Positions 8,204-16,172 of a stretch of DNA of 24,397 bases are shown here, one piece after another. The notes under the pieces were generated by a model, which did not search any database, was not told the DNA's origin, and saw only the letters and a list, made by a program, of their open reading frames with translations. A program made the position numbers and the translations under genes. How positions within the stretch are numbered: position 1 is the stretch's first letter; each line of letters opens with the position of its first letter. The stretch covers positions 1 to 24,397 of the forward strand of contig DAOUGD010000188.1 of assembly GCA_034429475.1 (NCBI GenBank), read 5' to 3'. This DNA comes from JAKQHY01 sp034429475 (GTDB lineage Bacteria; Chloroflexota; Anaerolineae; B4-G1; SLSP01).

Positions 8204-8593
8204 ATGGCAAAGGGGAAAGTGGGATTGGGACGCCAGGGTGAGACGTTGGCCGCCGCCGCACTCGCGCCGCACGGGTTTGAGGTGCGGGCGCGCAACTGGT
8301 ACTGCGCCGAGGGCGAGGCTGACCTGATCGCCTGGCGCGCCGGCGAGTGGTATTTCTTCGAGGTGCGCACGCGGCGGGAGTTCGGGTACGGCAGCCCGGA
8401 GGAATCCGTGACGCCGCGCAAGCGCGCGCGAATGGAGGCGGTGGCGCGGCGGTATCTCGCGGAGCAGACGGCGGAAGAGGACCCGGTGTGGCACCTGGGA
8501 CTGGTTGCTGTGGTGCTGGATCGCGCCGGGCGCGTCCGGCGGGTGACGGTGTATCCCGATCTCGACGCCGAGCCGCTGGAGACGCCGACGTAA
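8204..8593 (+). CDS. YraN/UPF0102 family protein (Holliday-junction-resolvase-like nuclease fold)
   Basis: The 129-residue protein matches the UPF0102 pattern throughout: GLGRQGETLAAAAL at 8-21, ARNWYCAEGEADLIA at 29-43, then FFEVRTRREFGYGSPEESVTPRK. The putative PD-(D/E)xK residues are Glu38, Asp40 and Glu53, with Arg55 where some members have Lys; EVRxR also occurs in recognised family members such as E. coli YraN. The biochemical role of the family is not settled. The ATG at 8204 was preferred to an upstream in-frame TTG at 8186 because homologues begin here and the promoter spacing fits. Two hairpins follow the stop. Confidence 0.88.
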   Translation: MAKGKVGLGRQGETLAAAALAPHGFEVRARNWYCAEGEADLIAWRAGEWYFFEVRTRREFGYGSPEESVTPRKRARMEAVARRYLAEQTAEEDPVWHLGLVAVVLDRAGRVRRVTVYPDLDAEPLETPT

Positions 8594-8594
8594 G

Positions 8595-8615
8595 ACGCCC
8601 CCGGTTTGGGGGCGT
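8595..8615. terminator. GC hairpin directly after the YraN gene
   Basis: ACGCCCCC (8595-8602), a GGTTT loop and GGGGGCGT (8608-8615) form a perfect 8-bp stem. Only three T follow, so alone it would be a weak terminator. It may act together with the larger hairpin at 8634-8672. Confidence 0.6.
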
Positions 8616-8633
8616 TTGAAAGTGCTACACCTA

Positions 8634-8672
8634 AAAACCACGAGGCTTTCCAGAGGAAAGCCTCGTGGTTTT
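8634..8672. terminator. Perfect 18-bp bidirectional terminator hairpin
   Basis: The arms 8634-8651 and 8655-8672 are exactly complementary around an AGA loop. The stem starts with AAAA and ends with TTTT, giving a short U-run on both strands. It lies 13 nt beyond the subtilase stop and 41 nt beyond the YraN stop, so it serves both convergent genes. Confidence 0.9.
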
Positions 8673-8684
8673 CTTAGGGTGCGC

Positions 8685-11600
8685 CTACCTGCCGGTATAA
8701 ATCTCAAAGGGCGCACAGTCCGGGCATAACGGCGCGCGCCACAACTCCCATAATGGATTGGTGGGAGCTTTCAACGTCGGGCTGACAGGTGACAACTCGA
8801 CGGTGTTTTCTTCCGCCGTTACGGCCATGCCGGTGTAAGTGATCCGTAAGCGTGGTATGTACCCGCTTTCATACGTATCAAATTCCAACAGCGCGGCGTC
8901 GCCGGAACTCTCGTTGCTGCGCAACGTCAGGCCGTAGTTCGGATACCCGCCGTTGATCCACCCCTGCACCAACGTTGTCACATTGAAGTCATACCAGCCC
9001 CAGGCGTCGCGGCTGACGACGGCGGTCGAGCCATAGGCTTCGGCAGAAGGCGGCTGGGTGTTCCAGGTGACGCCATACTCGCTCCAATCGCCGGTCACGC
9101 GATAGGTGGTCACGACATGGCTGCGCGTGGCATAATCACAGGAGCTACTCAGGTAAAGGCTCAAGGTCGCGTTGGCAATGCCGGTACCAGACGGTATGGC
9201 GGACAAATCAAAGCGCACCAGACTGCGGTTTACCTGACCGGAGCCGCAATGATCATACCCGGTCCCCATCAGATCGGCGGCGCCGAAATTGCTGCCAGAC
9301 GCCCCTTGTTTGACAACGGTGTCGGCGCTGGAATAGAACAACGAGGGCGGCAACACTCGCACAGATTGGACATTGCTCCACGCGCCATACCCATAACTAT
9401 TTTGCCCGCGCACCCGGTAATAGTATGTCCCCGCCGTCTTGCCAGAAGCTCCCCAGAACGTTGCCGCGCCATTGTAGACCGTCGTGGCGCCGGTGAAGGC
9501 CGCGTTGGTGGCTTCCTGCAACTGGTACGAAGTCGCCAGGTCGGCGGCGCTCCAACTCACGGTATAACTCCCGTCTCCATCGCTGTTGCTGATGGCGCTC
9601 AGGGTCGTGGCATAGGGAATCGGCGGATAGCGCCGGGTAACCAGCGGCAGATAGATATAGCGCGTTCCCCCAGACACGGCGACGGTCATGGTACTGCTGG
9701 TCGAAAGACCACCAGGGTCTTCGGTCAGCACCGTCACATAGGCCAGCCCGTTCCAGGTTCCGGCATCCAGATTCAGATAGTGCGTGCCGGTGAGGGTCGC
9801 GTCGAAGTTGAGCAACGTCGCCTCCGGCGGCGTCACGCTCTCGATGGTGAACGTCAACACCTCGACGCCGTCGTTGCGGTCTTCGGCATAGTCCCACAGA
9901 TCCAGGGTCCGAGTGGCATTGGCGCTCAGATTTTGAGCCGGCAAGTCCAGGGTCGGCGTGATATTGTCACTGGTGACGATGACCTGGAACGCATCGGTAT
10001 CGGACTGCGCATTGATGTCAATGACCTCCATGATGACATTGACGACGCCCTCAAAACCAGGATCTGGATCAATGTTGACGTAGCGGTGGTATTCAATGTC
10101 AAGGCCTGCGCCGATAGGTATTTGAGAGTAAATGGAGAATGCGAGGTCGCTGTAACTGCCCGCGTACTGGACGTACTCCCACAAGTCTATGGCGTGCGAC
10201 ACACTGCCATTCACCGGCACCACTTGATCGGGGATGCCCTCCAGGATGGGCGACGGCAGCGTCATCGCGCCGGAGGCCACCACCGCATACGGCTGCGGCC
10301 CCTGCGGGACATTGTAAGCCGTCACGGTAACGGTGTAGAGACCGGTCGCCGGGCTGGCGATGTCAATCCCTTCGACGTTGTTGACGCGATCCTGCTGCGC
10401 ACTGCCGGAGCTGACGATAGCGTGGAACATGTAGTCAGCCGTATTGTATTGGCTCCAGGCAGAACCGTTGTAATCCCAACTGCGTTGGCTGGGAGCGGTG
10501 TCGTCATAGCCCCACAGCAAATCGTCGTCCGGCAAATCAATCGCCAGGAAGAAATCGCCGCTGCTGATATTGACCCCGGCAGCAGAGAAATCAATGGCGT
10601 GAAAGCCTGCTTTCAACAGCGTGCTGGTCCCGGAGGCCAACTGCGTCGCTGGGCCGCTGGTACTACCGGAATACACATACCAGGTAAAGGTTTTGGGATA
10701 ACTTTGGCTTTTACTCGCCAGATAGAACAAGCCGGTTTTGAGGGTGGCCGGATAAGTGATCGGCGTGAAACGCACCGCAACGCGACCGCCGTCCCAATAA
10801 TAAACATTGGTGAGCATACCGTCATCGTAGCTCAGGTAATCTCCGGCGGCGTTGGCATTATTGGGATAGTACGTCGTTCCGGTGGGACCGACGACCTTTA
10901 GATCAAGATCGTTCACCAGCGCCCCACTGCTGGCCGGCGAGCCGGGGTAGTCGGTCCAGGCCAGCGTCACCCGCAACGGCTCGGCGCTGCTGCCGACGTA
11001 GTAGTTGTACGAACGCGTCTGCCCAGTGGACAGGCCGGCGGTGTTGTCGGTGTAGGTCATCACCCGCGAGCCGGAAGGGAAGATGCTATTCTCGATGTTG
11101 ACGCGCCCCCACCCCGCCACGTTGGTCGGGCGCGTGGTGGGAATTTCCCGCGTGCCCCCTGTCCCGTACTGGCCGGGGTTGATGTCCGTAGCGCCGTTGA
11201 TCAACGTAGCTTTGAGCAGTGCCGCCGACGGCGTAGCGACGCCTTCATTGTCGGTGTAGAACTGCCGGATGAGCGCCATGGCGCCGGCGGTCAACGGCGT
11301 CGCCATGCTGGTGCCGCCCATGTACATATAATTGGCGTCAATGACACCCCAGCCCGTCTCGGTGGCGAGCGACGAACGCACCGACGCGATGAAGCTCCCC
11401 GGCGCGACGATGTCGGGCTTGTAGCGGCCATCCAACGTCGGGCCGCGGCTGCTGAACGCCGCCAGGCCGGCGGTGTTGTTCGCCATCGGGTCGCTGTTGA
11501 TAGGATCGACGGTGAAATCATCCGGCCAGCCCTGCCCCCAGGTGGTGCTGATACTGGGACGATCGTTCTCCGAGGCGCCCACGGTGATACAGTTCTTAGC

Positions 11601-12932
11601 CGTCGCCGGGCTGCCCAGCGAGTACAAATCCACCACGCCGTTGGCGTCAGCATCCACGCCTGCATTCGCTGCCGAGAACAAGATGGCGAAATTCTTGTGA
11701 TCCCACATGTACTGATCCACCGCTTCGGAGTCGCTGGTGTACGCGCCGCCCACGTCAGCGCCCCAACTGTCGGTGTGCAGGTTGGCGCCATTGCTGGCAG
11801 CCTGGCTGAACAGCTCGTTCAAATCGTTGGGAATGCCCACTAACTCTCCCGCATCATTTTCCACCGCCTGGAAGACCAGGTTGGCTTCCGGCGCCATGCC
11901 CACGCGAGCGTCTTCCGGGTATGTGTGCGTGCCGGGCGTTGCGCCAGATAAGTCCCCATTCCCCAACACCGAGCCGGCGACGTGCGAGCCGTGGCCGCTG
12001 TTGCGATCCTCGGCGCCGTCGCCCACCCGGTCAAGCAGCGCCGTCACCCGCGAGACGCCGCTGCCGTTCTCGAAGTCGTCGTGCAGGGAACCCGGGCTGG
12101 TCGAGCCTTGATCCAGGCCGGTGTCACAGACGGCCACGGTCTGGCCTGCCCCGTAGAGACCATGCGTGCTCCAGACCTCGCGGACGCCCATCACATTGTC
12201 GGCCTTGTCGTTGTGAAGCTCCCACTGCGGCGCGGCCTCAATCCAACGCACGCCGGGGAACGCGGCCAGGTCGGCCAATGCGGTAGAGGGCAGCGTGACC
12301 TTGAGCTTGCCCTGCCACGCCGTCTCGCTCTGGTCGAGCACGACGCCGCCCAACGCTTCCACCTCCGCCGCTGCCGCCGCGAGCGATTCGCCCCGGAAGA
12401 CGCTCACCGCCAGCGTCAACGGCGCGGCGTCGGACGTCAGGTTGGCCGACGAGTGCGCACCGGGCGACTGACGTCCCGGCTGCGCCGCTTGAGCATACGG
12501 CAGTAAATCGGAGGCAAGCCGGTAGGCCGGTTGGTACAATCCCACCCAGCGCACGCCGGAGAGCGCGGCCACTTTCGTCTGAGCCGCCGCGTTCATCTTG
12601 ACGATGAAGGCGAATTCGGGGATGTAGTCGAACACTTCGGCGCCGGCGGCCTTGAGGGCGTTGACGTTGGCTGCCGTGATAGGGCCGGAAAACTGCACTA
12701 GATAATACCCCAGCCCATCGCCAGGGAACGCCGCCAGGTACAGCCCTTGCTCCTGGTCGGATGCAATGTCTGCGGTGAGCGGGTCAAAACTCATAGCAGC
12801 CAGCCGGATGGGCGGGCCGCCGGCGGCCGGCGGCGTCGCCGCCATAGTCGGTCGGCCCTGGGGAAGCCAGCCGCTCAACACCAGAGTCAGACAAACCACG
12901 ATGCCAATAAGACTTCTCAAATGTGTTTTCAC
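8685..12932 (-). CDS. Secreted multidomain subtilisin-like serine peptidase (S8)
   Basis: An exported protease of 1415 residues. The GTG start at 12932 has AAGGAGG (12944-12938) 5 nt upstream; the open frame continues further up but without such a site. An N-terminal signal peptide (~1-32) is followed by two propeptide-like (I9-type) modules at ~62-141 and ~171-240. The S8 catalytic domain has Asp270 (CDTGLD), His314 (HGSHVAG), oxyanion Asn423 (SAANAG) and Ser542 (GTSMATP), so the active site is complete. Beta-sandwich segments follow, with an inserted jelly-roll-like stretch (~735-800) and two cadherin/Ig-like repeats (~895-1085). Then come the motif YIYLPLV at 1092-1098, a fibronectin type III domain (~1108-1193) and a DNRLRE/CBM96-like domain (~1201-1367). 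A Cys-x-x-Cys tail (LCPDC) ends it. No sortase or PEP-CTERM signal is visible. Likely roles are protein scavenging or matrix processing; the substrate is unknown. Confidence 0.93.
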   Translation of the reverse strand: MKTHLRSLIGIVVCLTLVLSGWLPQGRPTMAATPPAAGGPPIRLAAMSFDPLTADIASDQEQGLYLAAFPGDGLGYYLVQFSGPITAANVNALKAAGAEVFDYIPEFAFIVKMNAAAQTKVAALSGVRWVGLYQPAYRLASDLLPYAQAAQPGRQSPGAHSSANLTSDAAPLTLAVSVFRGESLAAAAAEVEALGGVVLDQSETAWQGKLKVTLPSTALADLAAFPGVRWIEAAPQWELHNDKADNVMGVREVWSTHGLYGAGQTVAVCDTGLDQGSTSPGSLHDDFENGSGVSRVTALLDRVGDGAEDRNSGHGSHVAGSVLGNGDLSGATPGTHTYPEDARVGMAPEANLVFQAVENDAGELVGIPNDLNELFSQAASNGANLHTDSWGADVGGAYTSDSEAVDQYMWDHKNFAILFSAANAGVDADANGVVDLYSLGSPATAKNCITVGASENDRPSISTTWGQGWPDDFTVDPINSDPMANNTAGLAAFSSRGPTLDGRYKPDIVAPGSFIASVRSSLATETGWGVIDANYMYMGGTSMATPLTAGAMALIRQFYTDNEGVATPSAALLKATLINGATDINPGQYGTGGTREIPTTRPTNVAGWGRVNIENSIFPSGSRVMTYTDNTAGLSTGQTRSYNYYVGSSAEPLRVTLAWTDYPGSPASSGALVNDLDLKVVGPTGTTYYPNNANAAGDYLSYDDGMLTNVYYWDGGRVAVRFTPITYPATLKTGLFYLASKSQSYPKTFTWYVYSGSTSGPATQLASGTSTLLKAGFHAIDFSAAGVNISSGDFFLAIDLPDDDLLWGYDDTAPSQRSWDYNGSAWSQYNTADYMFHAIVSSGSAQQDRVNNVEGIDIASPATGLYTVTVTAYNVPQGPQPYAVVASGAMTLPSPILEGIPDQVVPVNGSVSHAIDLWEYVQYAGSYSDLAFSIYSQIPIGAGLDIEYHRYVNIDPDPGFEGVVNVIMEVIDINAQSDTDAFQVIVTSDNITPTLDLPAQNLSANATRTLDLWDYAEDRNDGVEVLTFTIESVTPPEATLLNFDATLTGTHYLNLDAGTWNGLAYVTVLTEDPGGLSTSSTMTVAVSGGTRYIYLPLVTRRYPPIPYATTLSAISNSDGDGSYTVSWSAADLATSYQLQEATNAAFTGATTVYNGAATFWGASGKTAGTYYYRVRGQNSYGYGAWSNVQSVRVLPPSLFYSSADTVVKQGASGSNFGAADLMGTGYDHCGSGQVNRSLVRFDLSAIPSGTGIANATLSLYLSSSCDYATRSHVVTTYRVTGDWSEYGVTWNTQPPSAEAYGSTAVVSRDAWGWYDFNVTTLVQGWINGGYPNYGLTLRSNESSGDAALLEFDTYESGYIPRLRITYTGMAVTAEENTVELSPVSPTLKAPTNPLWELWRAPLCPDCAPFEIYTGR

Positions 12933-12987
12933 AGTATCCTCCTTGAATTTGAATTGAAACTTAGCCGCGCAGGGCATTATACAGCAC

Positions 12988-13017
12988 ATTGTAGCCGCAA
13001 ACAGGGGGCCGTGTCAA
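12988..13017 (-). promoter_or_regulatory. Sigma70-type promoter of the subtilase gene
   Basis: On the minus strand TTGACA (13017-13012) and TACAAT (12993-12988) are 18 bp apart. This predicts a leader of roughly 50 nt containing the AAGGAGG site. A TATAAT also lies at 12981-12976 but lacks a matching -35 box. Confidence 0.7.
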
Positions 13018-13033
13018 TAGGATAAAAATACGG

Positions 13034-13039
13034 TAAAAT
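13034..13039 (+). promoter_or_regulatory. -10-like box of miaA (leaderless geometry)
   Basis: TAAAAT ends 6 nt before the ATG at 13046. A poor -35 match (GTGTCA, 13011-13016) is 17 bp upstream and overlaps the subtilase -35 on the other strand, so the two divergent promoters may compete. Confidence 0.4.
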
Positions 13040-13045
13040 CAAGGG

Positions 13046-13987
13046 ATGAGTGTGTCAACCCATGAGAAAATGACGCCGCTGGTCGCCATCGTCGGGCCGA
13101 CAGCGGTGGGGAAGACGGCGCTGGCGTTGGCCCTGAGCGCGACTTTTGACGTGGAAGTCGTGTCCGCCGACTCGCGGCAGTGTTACCGCATGATGGACAT
13201 CGGCACGGCCAAACCCACGCCGGCGGAACTGGCCCAAGTCCGCCATCATCTGATTGACATTGCTGGGCCGGACGAAACGGTGGGGCTGGCGCAGTTTCTG
13301 CAACTGGCGCGGGCCGCCATCGGCGACATCGCCGCGCGGGGGAAGCTGCCGCTGCTGGTCGGGGGGACCGGCCAATACGTGCGGGCGCTGCTCCAGGGCT
13401 GGCAGACGCCGGAGGTCGCGCCCGATCCAGACTTGCGGGCCGAGTTGGAGCAGCAGGCGCAAACGGACCCGGCGGCGTTGTGGGCGCGGTTGCTGGCGTT
13501 GGACCCGGCGGTCGGCGAGTTCATTGATCCGCGCAACGTGCGGCGCGTTGTGCGCGCGCTGGAAGTCTGCCTCAGCGCCGGGCGCCCGTTTTCGGAATTG
13601 CGCCGCCGCACGCCCCCGCCCTACCGGGTATTGCAACTCGGCCTGACGCTGGAACGCGCCGCGCTCTACGCCCGCGCCGACGCCCGCGTAGAGGCAATGC
13701 TGGCGGCAGGGCTGGTGGATGAGGTGCAGCAACTGCTGGACGCGGGCTACGGGTGGGAGTTGCCGTCTATGTCGGGGTTGGGGTACATCCAATTCCAGCC
13801 CTACTTCACCGGAGAGGTCACCCTGGCTGAAGTCATCGCGCGCATCCAATGGGACACGCACGACTTCATCCGCCGCCAGTACGCCTGGTTCCGCCCCACC
13901 GCGCCGGACATTCATTGGCTTAACGCTGATGCCTCCGCGGCAGCACAGGCGAGGCAACTCATTGGTACTTTTTTATCAGCAGACTGA
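13046..13987 (+). CDS. miaA: tRNA dimethylallyltransferase
   Basis: Transfers a dimethylallyl group to N6 of A37 in tRNAs reading UNN codons, the first step towards ms2i6A. The 313-residue protein has the P-loop GPTAVGKT at 17-24 and DSRQCYRMMDIGTAKP from 42 (usually DSRQVYR). It also has DIAGPDETVGLAQF and GGTGQYVRALLQGW from 106, and a C-terminal region with RRQYAWFR, all typical. The start is not certain. ATG 13046 fits a -10 box 6 nt upstream (leaderless); GTG 13052 would place AAGGG (13041-13045) at a normal distance; ATG 13070 would match the length of many homologues. It is monocistronic and convergent with the acetyltransferase gene; no clear terminator is seen in 13988-14040. Confidence 0.94.
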   Translation: MSVSTHEKMTPLVAIVGPTAVGKTALALALSATFDVEVVSADSRQCYRMMDIGTAKPTPAELAQVRHHLIDIAGPDETVGLAQFLQLARAAIGDIAARGKLPLLVGGTGQYVRALLQGWQTPEVAPDPDLRAELEQQAQTDPAALWARLLALDPAVGEFIDPRNVRRVVRALEVCLSAGRPFSELRRRTPPPYRVLQLGLTLERAALYARADARVEAMLAAGLVDEVQQLLDAGYGWELPSMSGLGYIQFQPYFTGEVTLAEVIARIQWDTHDFIRRQYAWFRPTAPDIHWLNADASAAAQARQLIGTFLSAD

Positions 13988-14040
13988 GGGGTGTGGTCGT
14001 TGAAGGTCTTCCTGCCTCTGATCTCCAGATTCCGGGCTAT

Positions 14041-14622
14041 TTAGTGTTGGTTCGTCCACTCGTCCCGCAGGACGGCAAAGCACAACGTATCCCGGCGCGT
14101 TCCGTCAGATAAAGGAATCTCGCCGCGCAGACAGCCCTCGTACTGCATCCCGGCCTTTTCGGCGGTGCGGCGGCTGGCGATATTGCGCGCATCACAGCGC
14201 CAGGCGAGCCGCTCCCACGGCCACGCGCTGAAGCCCCAACCGAGGAGCGCGCGCAGCACGCGCGTTCCCAAGCCCTGCCCGGCTGCGTCGGCGCGAATCC
14301 ACATGCCAATTTCGGCGGCGTGATCTTCAAGCGGGGCATCGCGCAGATGAAAGCCGGAGCCGCCAAGCAAACGCCGGCCATCAGGCGTCCAGATTCCCAG
14401 CACGAAGTCTTTGGAGAGCAAGTATTGGCCCCGGAAACGGCGCGCGAGGGACTCGGATTCGTTATCCTCCGTGTGCGGTTTGGCCCAATCCATATAGGTC
14501 TTCAAATGCTCATACGAAGCGTTACACGCCTCCGCCAGCGCCGGCCCATCGCCAGGCAGGTAACAGCGGATGATAAAGTCGTCGGTGACAAGTTCTTCGG
14601 GTGCGAAAAAAGGTTCGGACAT
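14041..14622 (-). CDS. GNAT family N-acetyltransferase (RimJ/RimL type)
   Basis: The 193-residue protein has the RimJ/RimL-like acetyltransferase_3 layout. It shows an N-terminal strand FIIRCYLPGDGPAL, the acetyl-CoA loop GQGLGT at 115-120 after EIGMWIRADAAG, and ARNIASRRTAEKAGMQYEG at 145-163 where N and S line the cofactor. The acceptor may be a protein N-terminus, an antibiotic or a small amine; sequence does not decide. AGGAG (14633-14629 on the minus strand) lies 6 nt before the ATG. It is the last gene of a minus-strand run after recO, separated by the large heptamer array at 14636-14754. Confidence 0.88.
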   Translation of the reverse strand: MSEPFFAPEELVTDDFIIRCYLPGDGPALAEACNASYEHLKTYMDWAKPHTEDNESESLARRFRGQYLLSKDFVLGIWTPDGRRLLGGSGFHLRDAPLEDHAAEIGMWIRADAAGQGLGTRVLRALLGWGFSAWPWERLAWRCDARNIASRRTAEKAGMQYEGCLRGEIPLSDGTRRDTLCFAVLRDEWTNQH

Positions 14623-14635
14623 TGGGTTCTCCTAA

Positions 14636-14754
14636 AGGATACAGGATGCAAGATGCAGGATGCAAGATGCAGGATGCAGGATGCAAGATTCTTGCCTCTT
14701 GCCTCTTGCTTCTTGCCTCTTGCTTCTTGCCTCTTGCCTCTTGCCTCTTATCTC
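14636..14754. repeat. 17-unit heptamer array between recO and the GNAT gene
   Basis: Eight units of consensus AGGATGC/AAGATGC (14636-14691) are followed without a gap by nine units of TTGCCTC/TTGCTTC (14692-14754), all in strict 7-bp phase. The two halves are partly complementary, with GCAAGAT meeting TCTTGC at the centre, so a long imperfect hairpin is possible. The recO stop codon (complement of TTA at 14748-14750) is the first three bases of the last, divergent unit (TTATCTC). Confidence 0.9.
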
Positions 14755-15545
14755 AGCAGTTTTAACGTGGCCGGACGGCGTTCCAGGTGGTAGGTGATGT
14801 AGTGTTCCATCACGCGGGCCAGTTCATTGGCGGTGCGCTCCGGGAAGGTGAACTGCACGACCTCGGCATAGGCGCGGCGCTGGAAGGCTTGCAGCCACGA
14901 GAGCGCGCTCGGTGAAAGCGGGCGCGCGGGCGACACTTCGTAGGCCGGCGCGTTGCGGATAGCGCCCCAGCAATCCGGGCACAGCGCGCCGCCGCGTTCC
15001 ACGTCAATGCCGTAGGGCTGCGAATCCGCCGGGCGCGGGGTCAGCAGACGCTCGCACTGCCGGTCATCGCGTTCCCCAACGCACGCGCTCCAATCCGGGC
15101 GGAAGCCGGCCAGGGTCAGAATTTGCTGCTCATACCAACGCAGCAGCGGGTCGGGGGCGTCGCCCCGTTCCAACCAGGCCAGCGCGTTGTCCACGAGGGT
15201 GTACAACGCCTCGTCGGTGTCTTCCTCGAAGAGACGCAGCGCCAATTCGGCGACGTAGCGCGCCGCCGCGCCGCGCGCCATATCCTGGTGTAGTTGGAAG
15301 CGGATCGCCTGGGCTTCGGCCTGGCTGATGATGTCCCACGAACCTGTCACCCGCGAGCACAGCACAGTGGCGCGCGAAAACAATTCCAGGTGGCCGGCCT
15401 TGCGGGATTGCGGCTTGCGGATGCCTTTCGCCAGCAGGCTGCTGCGTCCCGTCGCCGTGAGCAGCGTGATCACCCGGTCGGCTTCGCCGTGATCGCGCCG
15501 GCTGAGGATGATGCCTTCAAGGGTGTAAAGTTTGCTGTGGGTCAT
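14748..15545 (-). CDS. recO: DNA repair protein RecO
   Basis: Recombination mediator that, with RecF and RecR, helps load RecA on SSB-coated single-stranded DNA and anneals strands. The 265-residue protein has the N-terminal OB fold (LEGIILSRRDHGEADRVITL, then GIRKPQSRKAGHLELFS). A helical core follows, and then a Cys4 zinc site formed by Cys155, Cys164, Cys189 and Cys192 (GGALCPDCWG). The ATG at 15545 has no Shine-Dalgarno: the bases upstream are six perfect TTACTCC heptamers on the coding strand, starting 2 nt before the ATG. The stop codon lies inside another array. Both ends of the gene are thus bounded by repeat DNA. Confidence 0.93.
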   Translation of the reverse strand: MTHSKLYTLEGIILSRRDHGEADRVITLLTATGRSSLLAKGIRKPQSRKAGHLELFSRATVLCSRVTGSWDIISQAEAQAIRFQLHQDMARGAAARYVAELALRLFEEDTDEALYTLVDNALAWLERGDAPDPLLRWYEQQILTLAGFRPDWSACVGERDDRQCERLLTPRPADSQPYGIDVERGGALCPDCWGAIRNAPAYEVSPARPLSPSALSWLQAFQRRAYAEVVQFTFPERTANELARVMEHYITYHLERRPATLKLLR

Positions 15546-15656
15546 GGGAGTAAGGAGTAAGGAGTAAGGAGTAAGGAGTAAGGAGTAACTGATTACCCTT
15601 TACTCATTTCTCATTACTCATTTCCCTATTTCTTATCTCCTATTTCCTATTTCCTC
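15546..15656. repeat. Heptamer array filling the whole gap between recO and its upstream gene
   Basis: Six exact GGAGTAA units (15547-15588) are followed by a short spacer. Nine units of an inverted, more degenerate heptamer (ATTACTC, ATTTCTC, ATTTCCT) run from 15592 to 15655 with one extra base at 15627. GAGTAA in the first half is complementary to TTACTC in the second. The array begins beside the recO start codon and ends at the stop codon of the membrane protein gene (15657-15659). Confidence 0.9.
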
Positions 15657-16169
15657 TCACGCTTCCTCGAAAATGCGCCGCCCGGCCTTGGCGAGGCTCT
15701 CGCCGAGGGTGCGGACGACGGCAGGCTCGGCCCAATCGGTGAGGAGGGCGGTGTTGCCATCGGTCTGGACGGCCCAGAGGCGCGCCAGGGTGTAGGTGTG
15801 CGCGGCGGTTTCCTCGAAGGTTTGCCGCTCCATCTGGAAGCCGGAAATCGCCTCCAACGGCGACTGCCAGGCGACGCGCCGTCCCAATAACAACCACCGT
15901 TTGTGGCGATAAAGCTCTCCGCCATCCAGGGTGCGTTCCAAACGCCCACGCTCGCTCAAGGGGGTGGTCAGCGCCAGAATCAACGCGATGAGCAACAGCA
16001 GGATGCTGGCCGTGAGGCTGATGGCAATCCCCATCTTACCGGGGGTGGGCAGCAGCAAGGCGATCAGGAGTCCCCAACCGATCAACAATCCCAACAAAAT
16101 TTTAATTAAAGGGGTGCGCGCGGCCCAATCCACGCGGTTGTGAACTTCGTCGGTGATTTGAATCAGCAT
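15657..16169 (-). CDS. Hypothetical two-TM membrane protein
   Basis: Not recognised. The 170-residue protein has a short cytoplasmic start (LIQITDEVHNRVDWAARTP), two hydrophobic helices (~22-40 and 46-68) joined by a tight PTPGKMG turn, and a soluble C-terminal half. That half resembles a small beta-rich, PH-like domain by pattern only (RTLDGGELYRHKRWLLLGRRVAWQSPLEAISGFQMERQTFEETAAHTYTL in outline). The ATG at 16169 is 3 nt after the stop of the Uma2 gene, so the two are probably co-transcribed and translationally coupled. Its stop abuts the recO-side heptamer array. Confidence 0.75.
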   Translation of the reverse strand: MLIQITDEVHNRVDWAARTPLIKILLGLLIGWGLLIALLLPTPGKMGIAISLTASILLLLIALILALTTPLSERGRLERTLDGGELYRHKRWLLLGRRVAWQSPLEAISGFQMERQTFEETAAHTYTLARLWAVQTDGNTALLTDWAEPAVVRTLGESLAKAGRRIFEEA

Positions 16170-16172
16170 GAC

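Noticed and set aside
9117..10901. Long open frame (594 codons) on the plus strand
   Set aside because: It is antisense to the subtilase, whose domains and catalytic residues are unmistakable. The antisense product shows no recognisable motif and is a by-product of GC-rich codon use.
13988..14040. Terminator between the convergent miaA and GNAT genes
   Set aside because: No stem with a U-run could be found in these 53 bases.
14636..14754. CRISPR-like array
   Set aside because: Units are 7 bp with no spacers, so it is a simple tandem repeat, not repeat-spacer structure. The same holds for the other arrays.
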